From: Paenibacillus hamazuiensis
GTDB lineage: Bacteria; Bacillota; Bacilli; Paenibacillales; NBRC-103111
Assembly (NCBI RefSeq): GCF_023276405.1
Contig: NZ_JALRMO010000001.1
Coordinates: 6,197,001 to 6,261,000, forward strand
DNA: 64,000 bases
Reading direction: 5' to 3'
Position numbers and translations under genes: made by a program. Shown here one piece after another: positions 35,085-43,895 of this stretch; the first letter of the stretch is position 1, and the number at the start of each line of letters is the position of its first letter. Under the pieces are notes generated by a model. It worked only from the letters and a program-made list of their open reading frames with translations. It ran no database searches and had not been told where the DNA came from.

Positions 35085-35882
35085 TCATACCGTATTTACC
35101 GGCCCGTCTTCCAGCAGATCGGAGCGAACCCGCTTCAGACACTCTTCGAGCGAGCCGACAACGAGGTGCACCGGTATGGAAAGCATCAAATTGAGCGGCA
35201 GGCCGAAATTTTCCACCGCCATGCCGTCCTTGAAGGTTCCCGTCTGCGGATTGATGGCATGCGCCAATTTGTCATACATCGTCCTGCCGTCGGAGATGAA
35301 TCCGTACAGCTTCTTGTTCAGAGCGTAGCCGAGACCGCATTCGAAGACGGTTCCGGAGTCGGGTTCATAGCCGCGGAACGGATTAAGATCGGCTATCAGG
35401 ATATCTGCAACCCGGATCAGCCCCACATTGGCATAAAAAATCATTTTGGCCGTATCCGGTCCGCTCAGATTGTCCAGCGGCTCCTTGTCGAGCCGATACA
35501 GCCCCTCGAAGCCGTACGCCCGGCACAGCTCCCTGAGCTCCCGGCCATACTGAACCGCATCCGGTCTGAACACATGCACGCCGGCCAAATAAATTTTCGG
35601 GACGCCGGCCTCCCCGACACCGCTCCATTTGAGCGCCGTAGGATCAAAAGCATTCGTCAGTATTGCCCTCTGCGCCTCCTCTTTGGTCCGGTAGACGAAG
35701 GAAGCGATGATGGATGCCTCATCACCGTGCTCCCGGTGCACGGCCCTTACCTTCCCGTCATATGGCGCTCTGACAAAATGAGTGATCCCTTCGATTTGCA
35801 TCGCCTTGCATCGGGCCACCACCCCGCCGATGACGATATACAGCTCGCCGTCCTCTTCCCTATACCTTTCTGCAGGCGCCAT
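35085..35882 (-). CDS. Nucleoside 2-deoxyribosyltransferase-like protein with new N-terminal domain
   Basis: A 265-residue protein in two parts. Residues about 95-265 match the nucleoside 2-deoxyribosyltransferase fold: PKIYLAGVHVFRPDA, ADILIADLNPFRGYEPDSGT and the nucleophile in VFECGLGYAL. Residues 1-90 form an extra domain (YIVIGGVVARCKAMQ, THFVRAPYDGKVRAV, YRTKEEAQRAI) that I do not recognise. Family members transfer deoxyribose between bases or hydrolyse deoxynucleoside-type glycosides. GGAGGTTTTC precedes the ATG. Sits between the importer and the nucleoside hydrolase, so it likely works on the same substrate. Confidence 0.78.
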   Translation of the reverse strand: MAPAERYREEDGELYIVIGGVVARCKAMQIEGITHFVRAPYDGKVRAVHREHGDEASIIASFVYRTKEEAQRAILTNAFDPTALKWSGVGEAGVPKIYLAGVHVFRPDAVQYGRELRELCRAYGFEGLYRLDKEPLDNLSGPDTAKMIFYANVGLIRVADILIADLNPFRGYEPDSGTVFECGLGYALNKKLYGFISDGRTMYDKLAHAINPQTGTFKDGMAVENFGLPLNLMLSIPVHLVVGSLEECLKRVRSDLLEDGPVNTV

Positions 35883-35934
35883 ACGAAAACCTCCTTTCCG
35901 TTGCCGGGCCTTTTCGGTCCAGCCCATCTTCCGC

Positions 35935-36780
35935 TTATTTAAACGCCCCCTCCGTCAATCCCCGGACCATAAACTTCTGGAAAAACATGATCATAACCAG
36001 CACCGGCACCGCAGAGATGATCGAGGAAGGAAACAGCATTTCGTAAGCGATCCGCTCCTCCCCGATATATTCGGCGATGTGGATCGGCAGCGTTTTGGTC
36101 GCGGAATTGGTCAGCACGGAGGACATGAAAAATTCGTTCCACGCTCCGATGAATACGAAAATCCCCGTGGCCACAAGCCCGGTGGCGGACAGCGGCAGAA
36201 CGAGCCGGAACATGCTGGCTAGCCGCGTACAGCCGTCCATTCTCCCCGCTTCCTCGATTTCCTTCGGAAACGACTTCAGAAACGCGCAAAACATCCAGAT
36301 CACATACGGCAGAGAGAACGTGATATAAGCGAGAATCAGCCCCTGGTACGTGTACAGCAATCCGAAGCGCCGCATGAGCACAAACAGTGGTATGAGCAAA
36401 ATCATTTGCGGCAGCATTTGCGTGCCCAGCACCGACAAGTACAGCCCGCGGCCGCCCCGGAAGCGGAACCACGCGAAGACGTAGGCCCCGAAGACGCCGA
36501 TCGCAAGGCAAATCAGTGTGGTAAACCCAGCCACAAGCACGCTGCTGAGCAGCGCCTGATGGAACTTCACGTCCTGCAGCACCGCTGCGAAATATTCCAG
36601 CGTCGGCTGCCTGGGAACAACCGTCGGCGGAACGAGGAACAATTCCTTCGGGTATTTGAAGCTTGAAATGAGAAGCCAGAAGACCGGGAATACGATATAG
36701 ATCATCAGCGCCACAGAGAGCAGCCGCAGCGCGATTTGCCTCAAAAGCCGCAACCATGGTGCGCCCCCCTTGGATACCAT
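35935..36780 (-). CDS. Carbohydrate-type ABC permease (second)
   Basis: A 281-residue CUT1 permease with six helices and EAA loop EIEEAGRMDGCTRLASMFRLVLPL-like sequence near residue 180. Start at 36780 follows AAAGGAG. Pairs with the permease at 38132. Linked with nucleoside-cleaving genes rather than glycosidases. Confidence 0.92.
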   Translation of the reverse strand: MVSKGGAPWLRLLRQIALRLLSVALMIYIVFPVFWLLISSFKYPKELFLVPPTVVPRQPTLEYFAAVLQDVKFHQALLSSVLVAGFTTLICLAIGVFGAYVFAWFRFRGGRGLYLSVLGTQMLPQMILLIPLFVLMRRFGLLYTYQGLILAYITFSLPYVIWMFCAFLKSFPKEIEEAGRMDGCTRLASMFRLVLPLSATGLVATGIFVFIGAWNEFFMSSVLTNSATKTLPIHIAEYIGEERIAYEMLFPSSIISAVPVLVMIMFFQKFMVRGLTEGAFK

Positions 36781-36806
36781 ACCATCAGCTCCTTTCCCGC
36801 CGGCTA

Positions 36807-38111
36807 TCATTTTCCAATGATGCGCAGCACGTTTTCTTCCGCCGCTTTCAGCGCCTGCTCCGGAGTTTCCTTGCCGCTGACGGCCGCCGTCACGTGCTTG
36901 GATACCTCGTCGGCGATGGCGGACGCTTTTTCATGCTTGAACATCTCGTACGGGTACTGCATCTGCTCCGGTATCGCCTTCATGAACGGATATTTCTCGG
37001 TCACCTGCGGGTCGGCCACGGCGGACGGATCTACCGGAATGTTGCGTGCGCCCATCGCCATCTTTACCTGTTGATCTTTACCTGTCACAAACTTGATGAA
37101 TTCAAAGGCGGCCTCCTTGTTTTTCGAGCTGGCCGGGATGGCAAGTCCACCCGTTTCCGCGTAAGAAGCGGTTTTGAGCGCCGCCCCCGGGATGACAGAC
37201 ACTTCCGCTTGTCCGACGATAGTGGACAACTTCGGATCGTTTGCCATGTTGTAGGTGCCCGGCGAGCTCATCACCATCGCCACTTTTCCCTGCGCGAACG
37301 GCTCGGACAATGCGGACGTGCTCGTATATTGGAGAGAGCCGGGGCTTGCGATTTTAAATTTCAGATTCATGTCGGCCATAAGCTGCAGCGCGGCTATCCC
37401 TTCGGGGGAGTTAAAACTCGGCACTCCCTTATCGTAGTTCCAAAACTCGCCGCCTTGAGCGCGCAGATGGACGATAAACGGCGTGTAAGAGAATTTCTCG
37501 CCCCAGGCCTCGGCATACGGATATACGCCGGGCTGGTTGATTTTTTGCGCGATCCGGATCAATTCCTCCCACGTTTTCGGAGGGGATGCGATGCCGGCCG
37601 CTTCGAATATTTTCTTGTTGTAATAAAATTGCCACGGCCATGTATACCGCGGGACGCCGTAAATCTTGCCGCTGTAGGTCAGCGCCTTGAACGCTCTCTC
37701 CGGCAGCCGGCTTTTCATGTCGGAGGTCAGCAGCTCATCCAGCGGCGTCAAAAAGCCTTTCGGAGCAAATTCGGCGACCCAATCGTCGCGAACGTGCACG
37801 ATGTCGTAATCGCTGGAGCCCCCGGCAAAAGCGGTGACCATCGTATCGTGCAGCTTCGTGAACGGCAGCGACTCATACTCCACCTGGATGCCGGTCGCTT
37901 TCGTAAACTCCTTGGCCTGGTCGGTCCAGAACGGCGGGTCGTTGATATACATCACCTTGATTTTTTTCGTCGCCGTTCTACCGCTATCCTCCGCCGCCGG
38001 AGCCGCGCCTTGTCCGGAGCCCGCGGCGCCTTGACTGCAGGCCGCAAGCAGGAAAAGTACGATGCAAACCGGCAGCAGCCAGGCAAACCTTCTCTTTGTC
38101 TCTCTCACCAT
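36807..38111 (-). CDS. Family 1 extracellular solute-binding lipoprotein
   Basis: A 434-residue binding lipoprotein; signal peptide with lipobox LAAC (about residue 19-22) and an Ala/Gly linker. Family 1 features include FAGGSSDYDIVHVRDDWVAEF, YGVPRYTWPWQFYYNKKIF and GGLAIPASSKNKEAAFEF. Binds the operon's substrate outside the membrane. GGAG precedes ATG 38111 by six bases. Confidence 0.92.
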   Translation of the reverse strand: MVRETKRRFAWLLPVCIVLFLLAACSQGAAGSGQGAAPAAEDSGRTATKKIKVMYINDPPFWTDQAKEFTKATGIQVEYESLPFTKLHDTMVTAFAGGSSDYDIVHVRDDWVAEFAPKGFLTPLDELLTSDMKSRLPERAFKALTYSGKIYGVPRYTWPWQFYYNKKIFEAAGIASPPKTWEELIRIAQKINQPGVYPYAEAWGEKFSYTPFIVHLRAQGGEFWNYDKGVPSFNSPEGIAALQLMADMNLKFKIASPGSLQYTSTSALSEPFAQGKVAMVMSSPGTYNMANDPKLSTIVGQAEVSVIPGAALKTASYAETGGLAIPASSKNKEAAFEFIKFVTGKDQQVKMAMGARNIPVDPSAVADPQVTEKYPFMKAIPEQMQYPYEMFKHEKASAIADEVSKHVTAAVSGKETPEQALKAAEENVLRIIGK

Positions 38112-38131
38112 ACACCACTCCATCCTTTGGA

Positions 38132-39112
38132 TTAATGTTCATCAAGAGCTTTCATATAGACAACGGTCAATATGACCGTGATCAGCGTAATGATGTAGCT
38201 GATAGCCGCCGCATAACCGAATTCGAAATGGCGGAAAGCCTGTTCGTAGGCATACGTATTGAGAATCATCGTGCTGTCCTGGGGCCCGCCTTCCGTCAGG
38301 ATCCAGATGATATCGAACACGCGCAGCGTCCACATCGTTTCGATGATCAGGGTGATCATCAGGACGGGCTTGATCAGCGGAAAGATGATATGGGAGAAGG
38401 TGACGAACGCGCCGGCACCGTCCATTTTGGCCGATTCGTGCAGGTCTTTGGGAATGGACTGCATCGCGGCAAGCAGCATCAGCGCCACGTAAGGGGTGCT
38501 TTTCCAAATATCCGCGAACAGCACCGCCCCCATCGCCGACTGTGGCTCAATCAGCCACATCCTGTACTTCTCCAGCCAGCCCGCACGGGTAAGCAGCTCA
38601 TTCACGATGCCGTTGTCGCCGCTGTACATCCATTTCCACATGAGCGAGTTGACGACATTGGACAGCGCCCACGGAATGAGAAACAGCCGCTTGAAAAAGC
38701 CCGCTCCCCACACGCCCAAATAGACGATCAGTGCGATGCCGAAGGCCAGCAGCAGCGTCAAAACCACTTTAAGGAACGTAAAGGAAACGGTGTTGGACAC
38801 GATTTTCCCCACGCGCGGATCCTTCAGCATGCCAAGATAATTGTCCAAACCGACAAAGCTGTAATGGATGGCCCCGCCGGCAAATTCCATCTTGGTGAAC
38901 GAAAGAAAGAGCGAATAACCGATCGGGAACACGACGGTGCAAAGCAGCAGCAGTAAAGTGGGAGCCAGATACAAATATGCGGTGGTGAGCTCCGAGCGGT
39001 TGTCCAGCCACCGGGAAAACCGGCCGAACGGTCTCGTCAGTCCGCGAAGCAGCGGCTTGCCGGAGCTTCCGGGCATCGCGGGCAAAACACGGGGTCTTTC
39101 CGCCTCTTCCAT
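38132..39112 (-). CDS. Carbohydrate-type ABC permease (first)
   Basis: A 326-residue permease with an N-terminal cytoplasmic extension, about six helices, and EAA loop LHESAKMDGAGAFVTFSHIIFPLI. Start at ATG 39112 after GGAGGTGG; an ATG at 39136 is less well placed. Second gene of the operon, 31 bp behind the amidohydrolase gene. As in the other importer here, no ATPase gene is included. Confidence 0.92.
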   Translation of the reverse strand: MEEAERPRVLPAMPGSSGKPLLRGLTRPFGRFSRWLDNRSELTTAYLYLAPTLLLLLCTVVFPIGYSLFLSFTKMEFAGGAIHYSFVGLDNYLGMLKDPRVGKIVSNTVSFTFLKVVLTLLLAFGIALIVYLGVWGAGFFKRLFLIPWALSNVVNSLMWKWMYSGDNGIVNELLTRAGWLEKYRMWLIEPQSAMGAVLFADIWKSTPYVALMLLAAMQSIPKDLHESAKMDGAGAFVTFSHIIFPLIKPVLMITLIIETMWTLRVFDIIWILTEGGPQDSTMILNTYAYEQAFRHFEFGYAAAISYIITLITVILTVVYMKALDEH

Positions 39113-39143
39113 AATTCCACCTCCGATCTTTTTCATTGCCGAT

Positions 39144-40499
39144 TTATAGATTGGCCTTCCGGGCAATAGATCCGATTCTCCGCTTGCTCTCAAACAAGAT
39201 GCGCTCCTCGTCGAGCGTCAGCACCTCGCGGTTTTTCATGACAAGCCGGCCGTCGACGATGGAGTCCTGTACGTCCCCCCCTGTAGCGGCTTCCACCAGC
39301 GTCGGAACAAGACGATGGGATGGACTGAGATGAGGCTGATCGATATTCAGCGTAATCAAATCCGCCTTCATCCCGACTTCGATTGCTCCGGTCTCGCCCT
39401 CCAGCTGCAGCGCCGCCGCGCCGCCGGCGGTCGCCATGCGCATCAGTTCCTTCGCCGGAATGACTACGGGATCGAACGTGGGAATCCCCCAGAACGCGTG
39501 CAGCCCGGACTTAAACACCCGCATCTCGTCGAACAGGCTGAGACTGGAACCGGCCGCCCCGTCGCTGCCCATCCCGATGGACATGCCGTTCTGCATCATT
39601 CGGGGCGTCTTCGGAAAGCCGTGGCTGCCAAAATTGCTGCGCGGATTATGTACGACTTTGACTCCCCGTTCCGTCATCAAATCGATCTCCGCTTCCGACA
39701 ACACCACGCAGTGCGCGGCCAGCAGATTGGGCCCAAGCGCCCCGAACTCGTCGAGCACCTCGGCCGGCCGCTTGTTATAATGCTGCAGACAATAACTGAC
39801 TTCATCGCGGTGCTCGGCTAAATGTACGTGCAGGCCGGTTTTGTACTCCCTTGCCAGATCGGCCATGAGCCGCATCAGCTCGGGAGTGCTTGTCATCACT
39901 TGGCGGAGAGCGAACCAGATGCGGATTCTTCCGTCGCCGGCGCCATTATGCTGCTTGTACAGCGCCTCGATGCGCTCCGCCGCCTTCTGCGCGGACGATG
40001 CTTTCATCGAGTCCGGAATGAAATGCCCGATGTCCATCGTCGAGCAGGTGATCGCCGCCCGCAATCCGGACTCCGCCGTCGCCTCGGCGACTTTGTGCAT
40101 ATGCACTCCGCCCGATTCCGCGAAAGCGGTCGTGCCCGACTTGATCATCTCCAGGCAGCTCAGCTGTCCGCTCAAATACGCGTCTTCTTCGTCCAAGCTA
40201 CCTTCGAACGGGACGAGGATGCGCGCCCATACCATCGGGTATTCTCCGGCCGTACGGCCGCGCAAAAACTGCTGGCACGTATGGGTATGCGCATCGATCA
40301 TCCCCGGCATCAGCAGCTTTCCCCTTCCGTCAAGCACCTCGGCGGGCTCATAGTCGTGCTCGAAGCTTCCAGCCGGACCGATTGCTGCAATTCGGGTATC
40401 CTTAATCACAACCGACTGCCGGTCAACAATTTCAAACTCGGAATTCATTAAAGAACAGTCGCGAATCAAAAGATCAGCGGAAACGGGCAACGGGATCAA
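39144..40499 (-). CDS. Amidohydrolase, MTA/SAH or nucleoside deaminase-like
   Basis: A 451-residue TIM-barrel amidohydrolase. Metal ligands are visible: MPGMIDAHTHTC (H-x-H), HVHLAEHRDEV (His and Glu), AAHCVVLSE (His) and GMGSDGAAGS (Asp). This is the pattern of the 5-methylthioadenosine/S-adenosylhomocysteine deaminase and TRZ/ATZ group that deaminate adenine nucleosides or related N-heterocycles. The start is a TTG after AAAGGATG; no better ATG is in frame. First gene of the operon, so the substrate may be an adenosine-like or modified nucleoside. Confidence 0.87.
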   Translation of the reverse strand: MIPLPVSADLLIRDCSLMNSEFEIVDRQSVVIKDTRIAAIGPAGSFEHDYEPAEVLDGRGKLLMPGMIDAHTHTCQQFLRGRTAGEYPMVWARILVPFEGSLDEEDAYLSGQLSCLEMIKSGTTAFAESGGVHMHKVAEATAESGLRAAITCSTMDIGHFIPDSMKASSAQKAAERIEALYKQHNGAGDGRIRIWFALRQVMTSTPELMRLMADLAREYKTGLHVHLAEHRDEVSYCLQHYNKRPAEVLDEFGALGPNLLAAHCVVLSEAEIDLMTERGVKVVHNPRSNFGSHGFPKTPRMMQNGMSIGMGSDGAAGSSLSLFDEMRVFKSGLHAFWGIPTFDPVVIPAKELMRMATAGGAAALQLEGETGAIEVGMKADLITLNIDQPHLSPSHRLVPTLVEAATGGDVQDSIVDGRLVMKNREVLTLDEERILFESKRRIGSIARKANL

Positions 40500-40534
40500 C
40501 CATCCTTTCTTGTCAGCTGCATCAATTTTGTTCT

Positions 40535-40561
40535 TATTTACGGAACTATGTTCCGTAAATA
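40535..40561. promoter_or_regulatory. Perfect 27-bp palindrome, candidate IclR operator
   Basis: Arms TATTTACGGAAC / GTTCCGTAAATA around a 3-bp centre, 36 bp upstream of the amidohydrolase start and in the leader of the seven-gene operon. Long AT-rich arms with a GGAAC core fit an IclR-family site. The flanking 40562-40720 is very AT-rich and holds no gene. Confidence 0.7.
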
Positions 40562-40724
40562 GAGTAAAAAAAATAAACCCTAGCCATTTTTCTTTTATAA
40601 GGTTAACTTTATGTTATATATAATAACATCAAAATGAATATTAGCCAATAGAAATTTGAATTTTGCGAAAAATCGAAATTTTAATGTAAGTATTTATTAC
40701 ATATAAATTACATATAACTACATT

Positions 40725-40760
40725 AAAAAAGATGGCTTCTGACGAAGTCAGAAACCATCT
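40725..40760 (-). terminator. Terminator of the DUF2568 gene
   Basis: Minus strand stem AGATGGTTTCTGAC / GTCAGAAGCCATCT with TTTTTT after it. Confidence 0.88.
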
Positions 40761-40782
40761 GCGGGACAAAACATCTTTTGTC

Positions 40783-41121
40783 TCATTGATTCCAAATGTA
40801 CATAAGCAGGCGATTGATCGCCAAAACGACGCCGAAAGCGATAGCCCAGCCCGGTTTTCGGGACGCGTACAGCGCCAGTGCGGCCGCTCCGAACAGAAGC
40901 AGCTCCAGCAGTCCGTGCAGCAAAATAGGCAGCGTGACGGCGGAATCCGGCGCACCGAAAATGGCCCAAACCGCCGCCGCCAGCAGCGGAAGACCGATGC
41001 CGAGCCCAAGCTTGCCCAGGATTCCTTCTCCTGCGCGGAACCCCCAATAACCGATCGCCGCCAGCGTACACAGCTCCAAAATAAAACGTAAAGCGAGATT
41101 CGCGGTTTGTAGGATTGTCAT
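40783..41121 (-). CDS. YrdB family protein (DUF2568)
   Basis: A 112-residue membrane protein with four hydrophobic helices and the motif LALRFILELCTLAAIGYWGF typical of DUF2568. ATG at 41121 follows AGGGAG; a longer upstream frame has no RBS. Function unknown. The next gene upstream is another small membrane protein. Confidence 0.82.
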   Translation of the reverse strand: MTILQTANLALRFILELCTLAAIGYWGFRAGEGILGKLGLGIGLPLLAAAVWAIFGAPDSAVTLPILLHGLLELLLFGAAALALYASRKPGWAIAFGVVLAINRLLMYIWNQ

Positions 41122-41187
41122 AGCCTGGATCTCCCTGGGTAAAATAAATGTATCCGTTTGATTCAAGACCGGGCGCGGCCCAGAGGT

Positions 41188-41499
41188 TCAGTCGCCTCCC
41201 CCGCCGCCGTCGCCTCCTCCGGAATCGCCGCCGCTGCCCCCGTCATGGGAGCCGTGGGAATCGCCGGAATGCGAATGTCCGTGATGATGGCCCGAATGAT
41301 GCCCGTGATGATGCTGCCCGAACTGCACATTCCTTTGGACATCATCGTCGCCGGCTAAGGTTGCGCCGGTGCCGGCATCTCCGGAATCGTATTTGCCGCC
41401 CCTTTGTCCGGACCTGCGGGATGGTCGCTTTGCCGCCCGGATTAGCTGGGTCACCGCGATCATCACAATTACAATAATAAATACAACTAGCGGATCCAC
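41188..41499 (-). CDS. Single-TM protein with His/Gly/Asp-rich tail
   Basis: About 103 residues: one N-terminal helix (PLVVFIIVIVMIAVTQLI), a short basic segment, then a low-complexity tail with HHHGHHSGHHHGHSHSGDSHG and a Gly/Asp-only end. The GTG at 41499 has AGGAGG with nine-base spacing; a GTG at 41508 is too close. The tail could bind metal ions. No family recognised. Confidence 0.6.
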   Translation of the reverse strand: MDPLVVFIIVIVMIAVTQLIRAAKRPSRRSGQRGGKYDSGDAGTGATLAGDDDVQRNVQFGQHHHGHHSGHHHGHSHSGDSHGSHDGGSGGDSGGGDGGGGGD

Positions 41500-41610
41500 G
41501 ATGCTCACCCTCCTGATTTTGCTAAAAAGGAATTCATGCCGCCGGGTCGAATACTACCTGTCTGGTCGTATCTCCTTCAAGGAGAGGCCGCAAAGGAGGG
41601 CAGCCTTAAG

Positions 41611-42060
41611 ATGATTCCCAAAATGGTGAAAACCGATGAAGAACTGCAGCAATGCCTCCGTATTCGCCAAAAAGTATTCGTGGAGGAGCAGGGCGTCGAC
41701 CCCGCTATCGAAATCGACGAACTCGACGCATCGCCCGCCGCCTGCCGCCACTTGCTGCTAGCGGACGAGACCGGCCCCATAGCCACCGGCCGCATGCGCC
41801 CTTACGACGCATCCGCCATGAAGCTGCAGCGCATCGCCGTGCTCCCGGAACACCGGGGGACCGGGGCCGGACGCGCGATTGTGCTCGCCATGGAGGAACA
41901 GGCGCGGAAGCTTGGTTTTTCCCATACCGTTCTGGATGCGCAGGTGCAGGCGGAGCCTTTTTACCGCAAGCTCGGATACGAGACCGTTTCTTCCGAGACG
42001 TTCCTTGACGCGGGAATCCCCCATGTCCGGATGAAAAAACAGATTCTTTTTTCATTCTAA
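41611..42060 (+). CDS. GNAT-family N-acetyltransferase
   Basis: A 149-residue acetyltransferase of the ElaA-like group. The acetyl-CoA loop is LQRIAVLPEHRGTGAGRAIV (about 72-91), with RQKVFVEEQGVD near the start and AEPFYRKLGYE near the end. RBS AAAGGAGGG before ATG 41611. Substrate unknown. Confidence 0.9.
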   Translation: MIPKMVKTDEELQQCLRIRQKVFVEEQGVDPAIEIDELDASPAACRHLLLADETGPIATGRMRPYDASAMKLQRIAVLPEHRGTGAGRAIVLAMEEQARKLGFSHTVLDAQVQAEPFYRKLGYETVSSETFLDAGIPHVRMKKQILFSF

Positions 42061-42105
42061 TGAACTGAGCGCCGGGAAGCAAACGGAGCCTTCATAAGAA
42101 TGGAC

Positions 42106-42143
42106 AAAAAAAGCTGTGTCCGCATATGAGCGGCACAGCTTTC
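42106..42143 (-). terminator. Terminator of cheY
   Basis: Stem AAAGCTGTG / CACAGCTTT with inner CCGC/GCGG and a seven-T tract on the minus strand, between convergent genes. Confidence 0.85.
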
Positions 42144-42182
42144 GGCGTTTTTCTGGCTCTCCCGTTATCCTGCGCCGAACTT

Positions 42183-42545
42183 CTAGAGTCCGAGCACCTT
42201 GTTGATCGACTCGATCACCCGGTCCTTTTGAAACGGCTTGACGACAAAATCCTTTGCTCCGGAGCTGATCGCCTCTACTACCATCGCTTTCTGCCCCATG
42301 GCGGAGCACATGATGATTTTCGCGCCCGGGTCGTTTTTCCGGATCTCTTTCACAGCGCCGACGCCATCAAGCTCGGGCATCGTGATGTCCATCGTCACCA
42401 AATCCGGCTTCGCCGACGCATACATTTGAACGGCCTCCAGACCGTTGCTCGCTTCCGCGACCACCTCGTGCCCTTCCTCAGTCAGCATCGTCTTTAACAT
42501 CGCCCGCATAAAAGCGGCATCGTCCACTACCATAATTCTTGCCAT
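42183..42545 (-). CDS. CheY-type single-domain response regulator
   Basis: A 120-residue receiver domain with no output domain. Asp8/Asp9, phospho-acceptor Asp53 (DLVTMDITMPELDG), Thr/Ser in MCSAMGQ and Lys in VVKPF are present. The high similarity in layout to chemotaxis CheY suggests control of the flagellar switch, but no other chemotaxis gene is near, so another role is possible. RBS GAGGA before the ATG. Confidence 0.87.
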   Translation of the reverse strand: MARIMVVDDAAFMRAMLKTMLTEEGHEVVAEASNGLEAVQMYASAKPDLVTMDITMPELDGVGAVKEIRKNDPGAKIIMCSAMGQKAMVVEAISSGAKDFVVKPFQKDRVIESINKVLGL

Positions 42546-42695
42546 ATCGGTCCTCCTCGGATAAACAAACGCTTGCTGCTCGATTACTTGTATTATCCGG
42601 TAAAAATATTAGAAAAGTATTAGGTTTATCTCCATTGTCTGTTAGATTTCTTAATTTTGGCAATTTTATGAACGAGGAGTGCCTGATGCGCAGCA

Positions 42696-43895
42696 TTAAG
42701 CCGCGCCGGTAAACCGCTTCTTTTGCATGAGCAGGAAGATGACGAAAAGCGCAAGCACGAAACCAACCCCTAATATCGAGTAGTTGATCTCGACTTTCAT
42801 GCCGCTGACCTGCGTGTAGAGACCGACGCCGATCAGCATAAGTGCGTTTTCCACGAAGTTTTGCACCGCTATCGTTTTGCCGGCTCCGACCATATGATGC
42901 CCTTCGTCCTGCAGCACGGCGTTCATCGGGACGATGAACACGCCGCCGGCAAAACCGACGGCAAGCAGCAGTGCGACCGCCATGTATACGTTCGAAATGA
43001 GCGGAAAGAGCGCGATGATGCCGACCATCAGCAGGCCGTACAGGCAGGCGTTGTAAAATTTCCGCACCGGCACGAGCGCGGGAGTGGCGAGAGCGCCGGC
43101 CATGATGCCGACACCGGTGACCGCAACAAGCATCGAGATTTGATCGAGCGAATCGATGCCGAGGTACAGCGGAATCCAGGCGATCACGGCAAGCCGCAGC
43201 ACGGCGGACGACATCCAGAACGAACCGGTGCCGACAAGCGAGAAGCACGTTTTCGGCGACCGGAACAGCTTTGCCATATCTCCGAAAAAGCGGAGCGCGT
43301 CCTTGCCGTAGCGGATGTCCGGATTGCCGGCCTTCCGCGGTATCAGGAACGTGAGGCCGAGAGAAACGGCGTACAGCGCGAGGCAGGCGGCAAGCGCGAG
43401 CACCAGCGACGATTTGGCCAGAAATCCGCCGCAGACGGAGCCGGCCAATATCGCCAAAATCGTATAACCTTCGATTTTCGCGTTCGCCTTCAGCAGCGCG
43501 TCCTCGTTTCCGGCAAGCTCCGGCAAAATCCCGTATTTGGCCGGAGAATAGACGGCCGCGCCAATGCCTACCACCGCGTAGCTGAGCGCCGGATCGACGC
43601 CGGCCAGCAGCAGCAGGATGCCGAGCCCTTTGACCGCATTGCCGGTCAGCAGAACGCCCGACTTGGCGTTTTTGTCGGCAAATGCACCGACGAACGGAGC
43701 CAGCACCACGTAAGCAAACAAGAAGGCGCCCTGCACGACGCCGATATAAAAATCGGGATACGACTGCTGCTTGATGATGGCGAGTGTAATGAACAAAATC
43801 ATGTTGTCCGCAAAGGCGGATAAAAATTGCGTAAACATCAGCGCGCGCAGCGAGCGGATATCTGTTGTTCCCGGGTTTGCGTTCATACGGTTCAT
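42696..43895 (-). CDS. lplT: Lysophospholipid transporter-like MFS protein
   Basis: A 399-residue MFS protein with about twelve helices, matching LplT: FLSAFADNMILF at the first helix, VLAPFVGAFADK motif A, and AAVYSPAKYGILPEL. LplT moves lysophospholipids to the inner leaflet for reacylation by Aas. The ATG overlaps the aas stop codon (ATGA), so the two are coupled. In Gram-negatives the same pair repairs lysophosphatidylethanolamine. Confidence 0.87.
   Translation of the reverse strand: MNRMNANPGTTDIRSLRALMFTQFLSAFADNMILFITLAIIKQQSYPDFYIGVVQGAFLFAYVVLAPFVGAFADKNAKSGVLLTGNAVKGLGILLLLAGVDPALSYAVVGIGAAVYSPAKYGILPELAGNEDALLKANAKIEGYTILAILAGSVCGGFLAKSSLVLALAACLALYAVSLGLTFLIPRKAGNPDIRYGKDALRFFGDMAKLFRSPKTCFSLVGTGSFWMSSAVLRLAVIAWIPLYLGIDSLDQISMLVAVTGVGIMAGALATPALVPVRKFYNACLYGLLMVGIIALFPLISNVYMAVALLLAVGFAGGVFIVPMNAVLQDEGHHMVGAGKTIAVQNFVENALMLIGVGLYTQVSGMKVEINYSILGVGFVLALFVIFLLMQKKRFTGAA

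Noticed and set aside
36756-38135. 459-codon plus-strand frame opposite the binding lipoprotein gene
   Set aside because: Antisense shadow; the minus strand shows signal peptide, lipobox and family 1 motifs.
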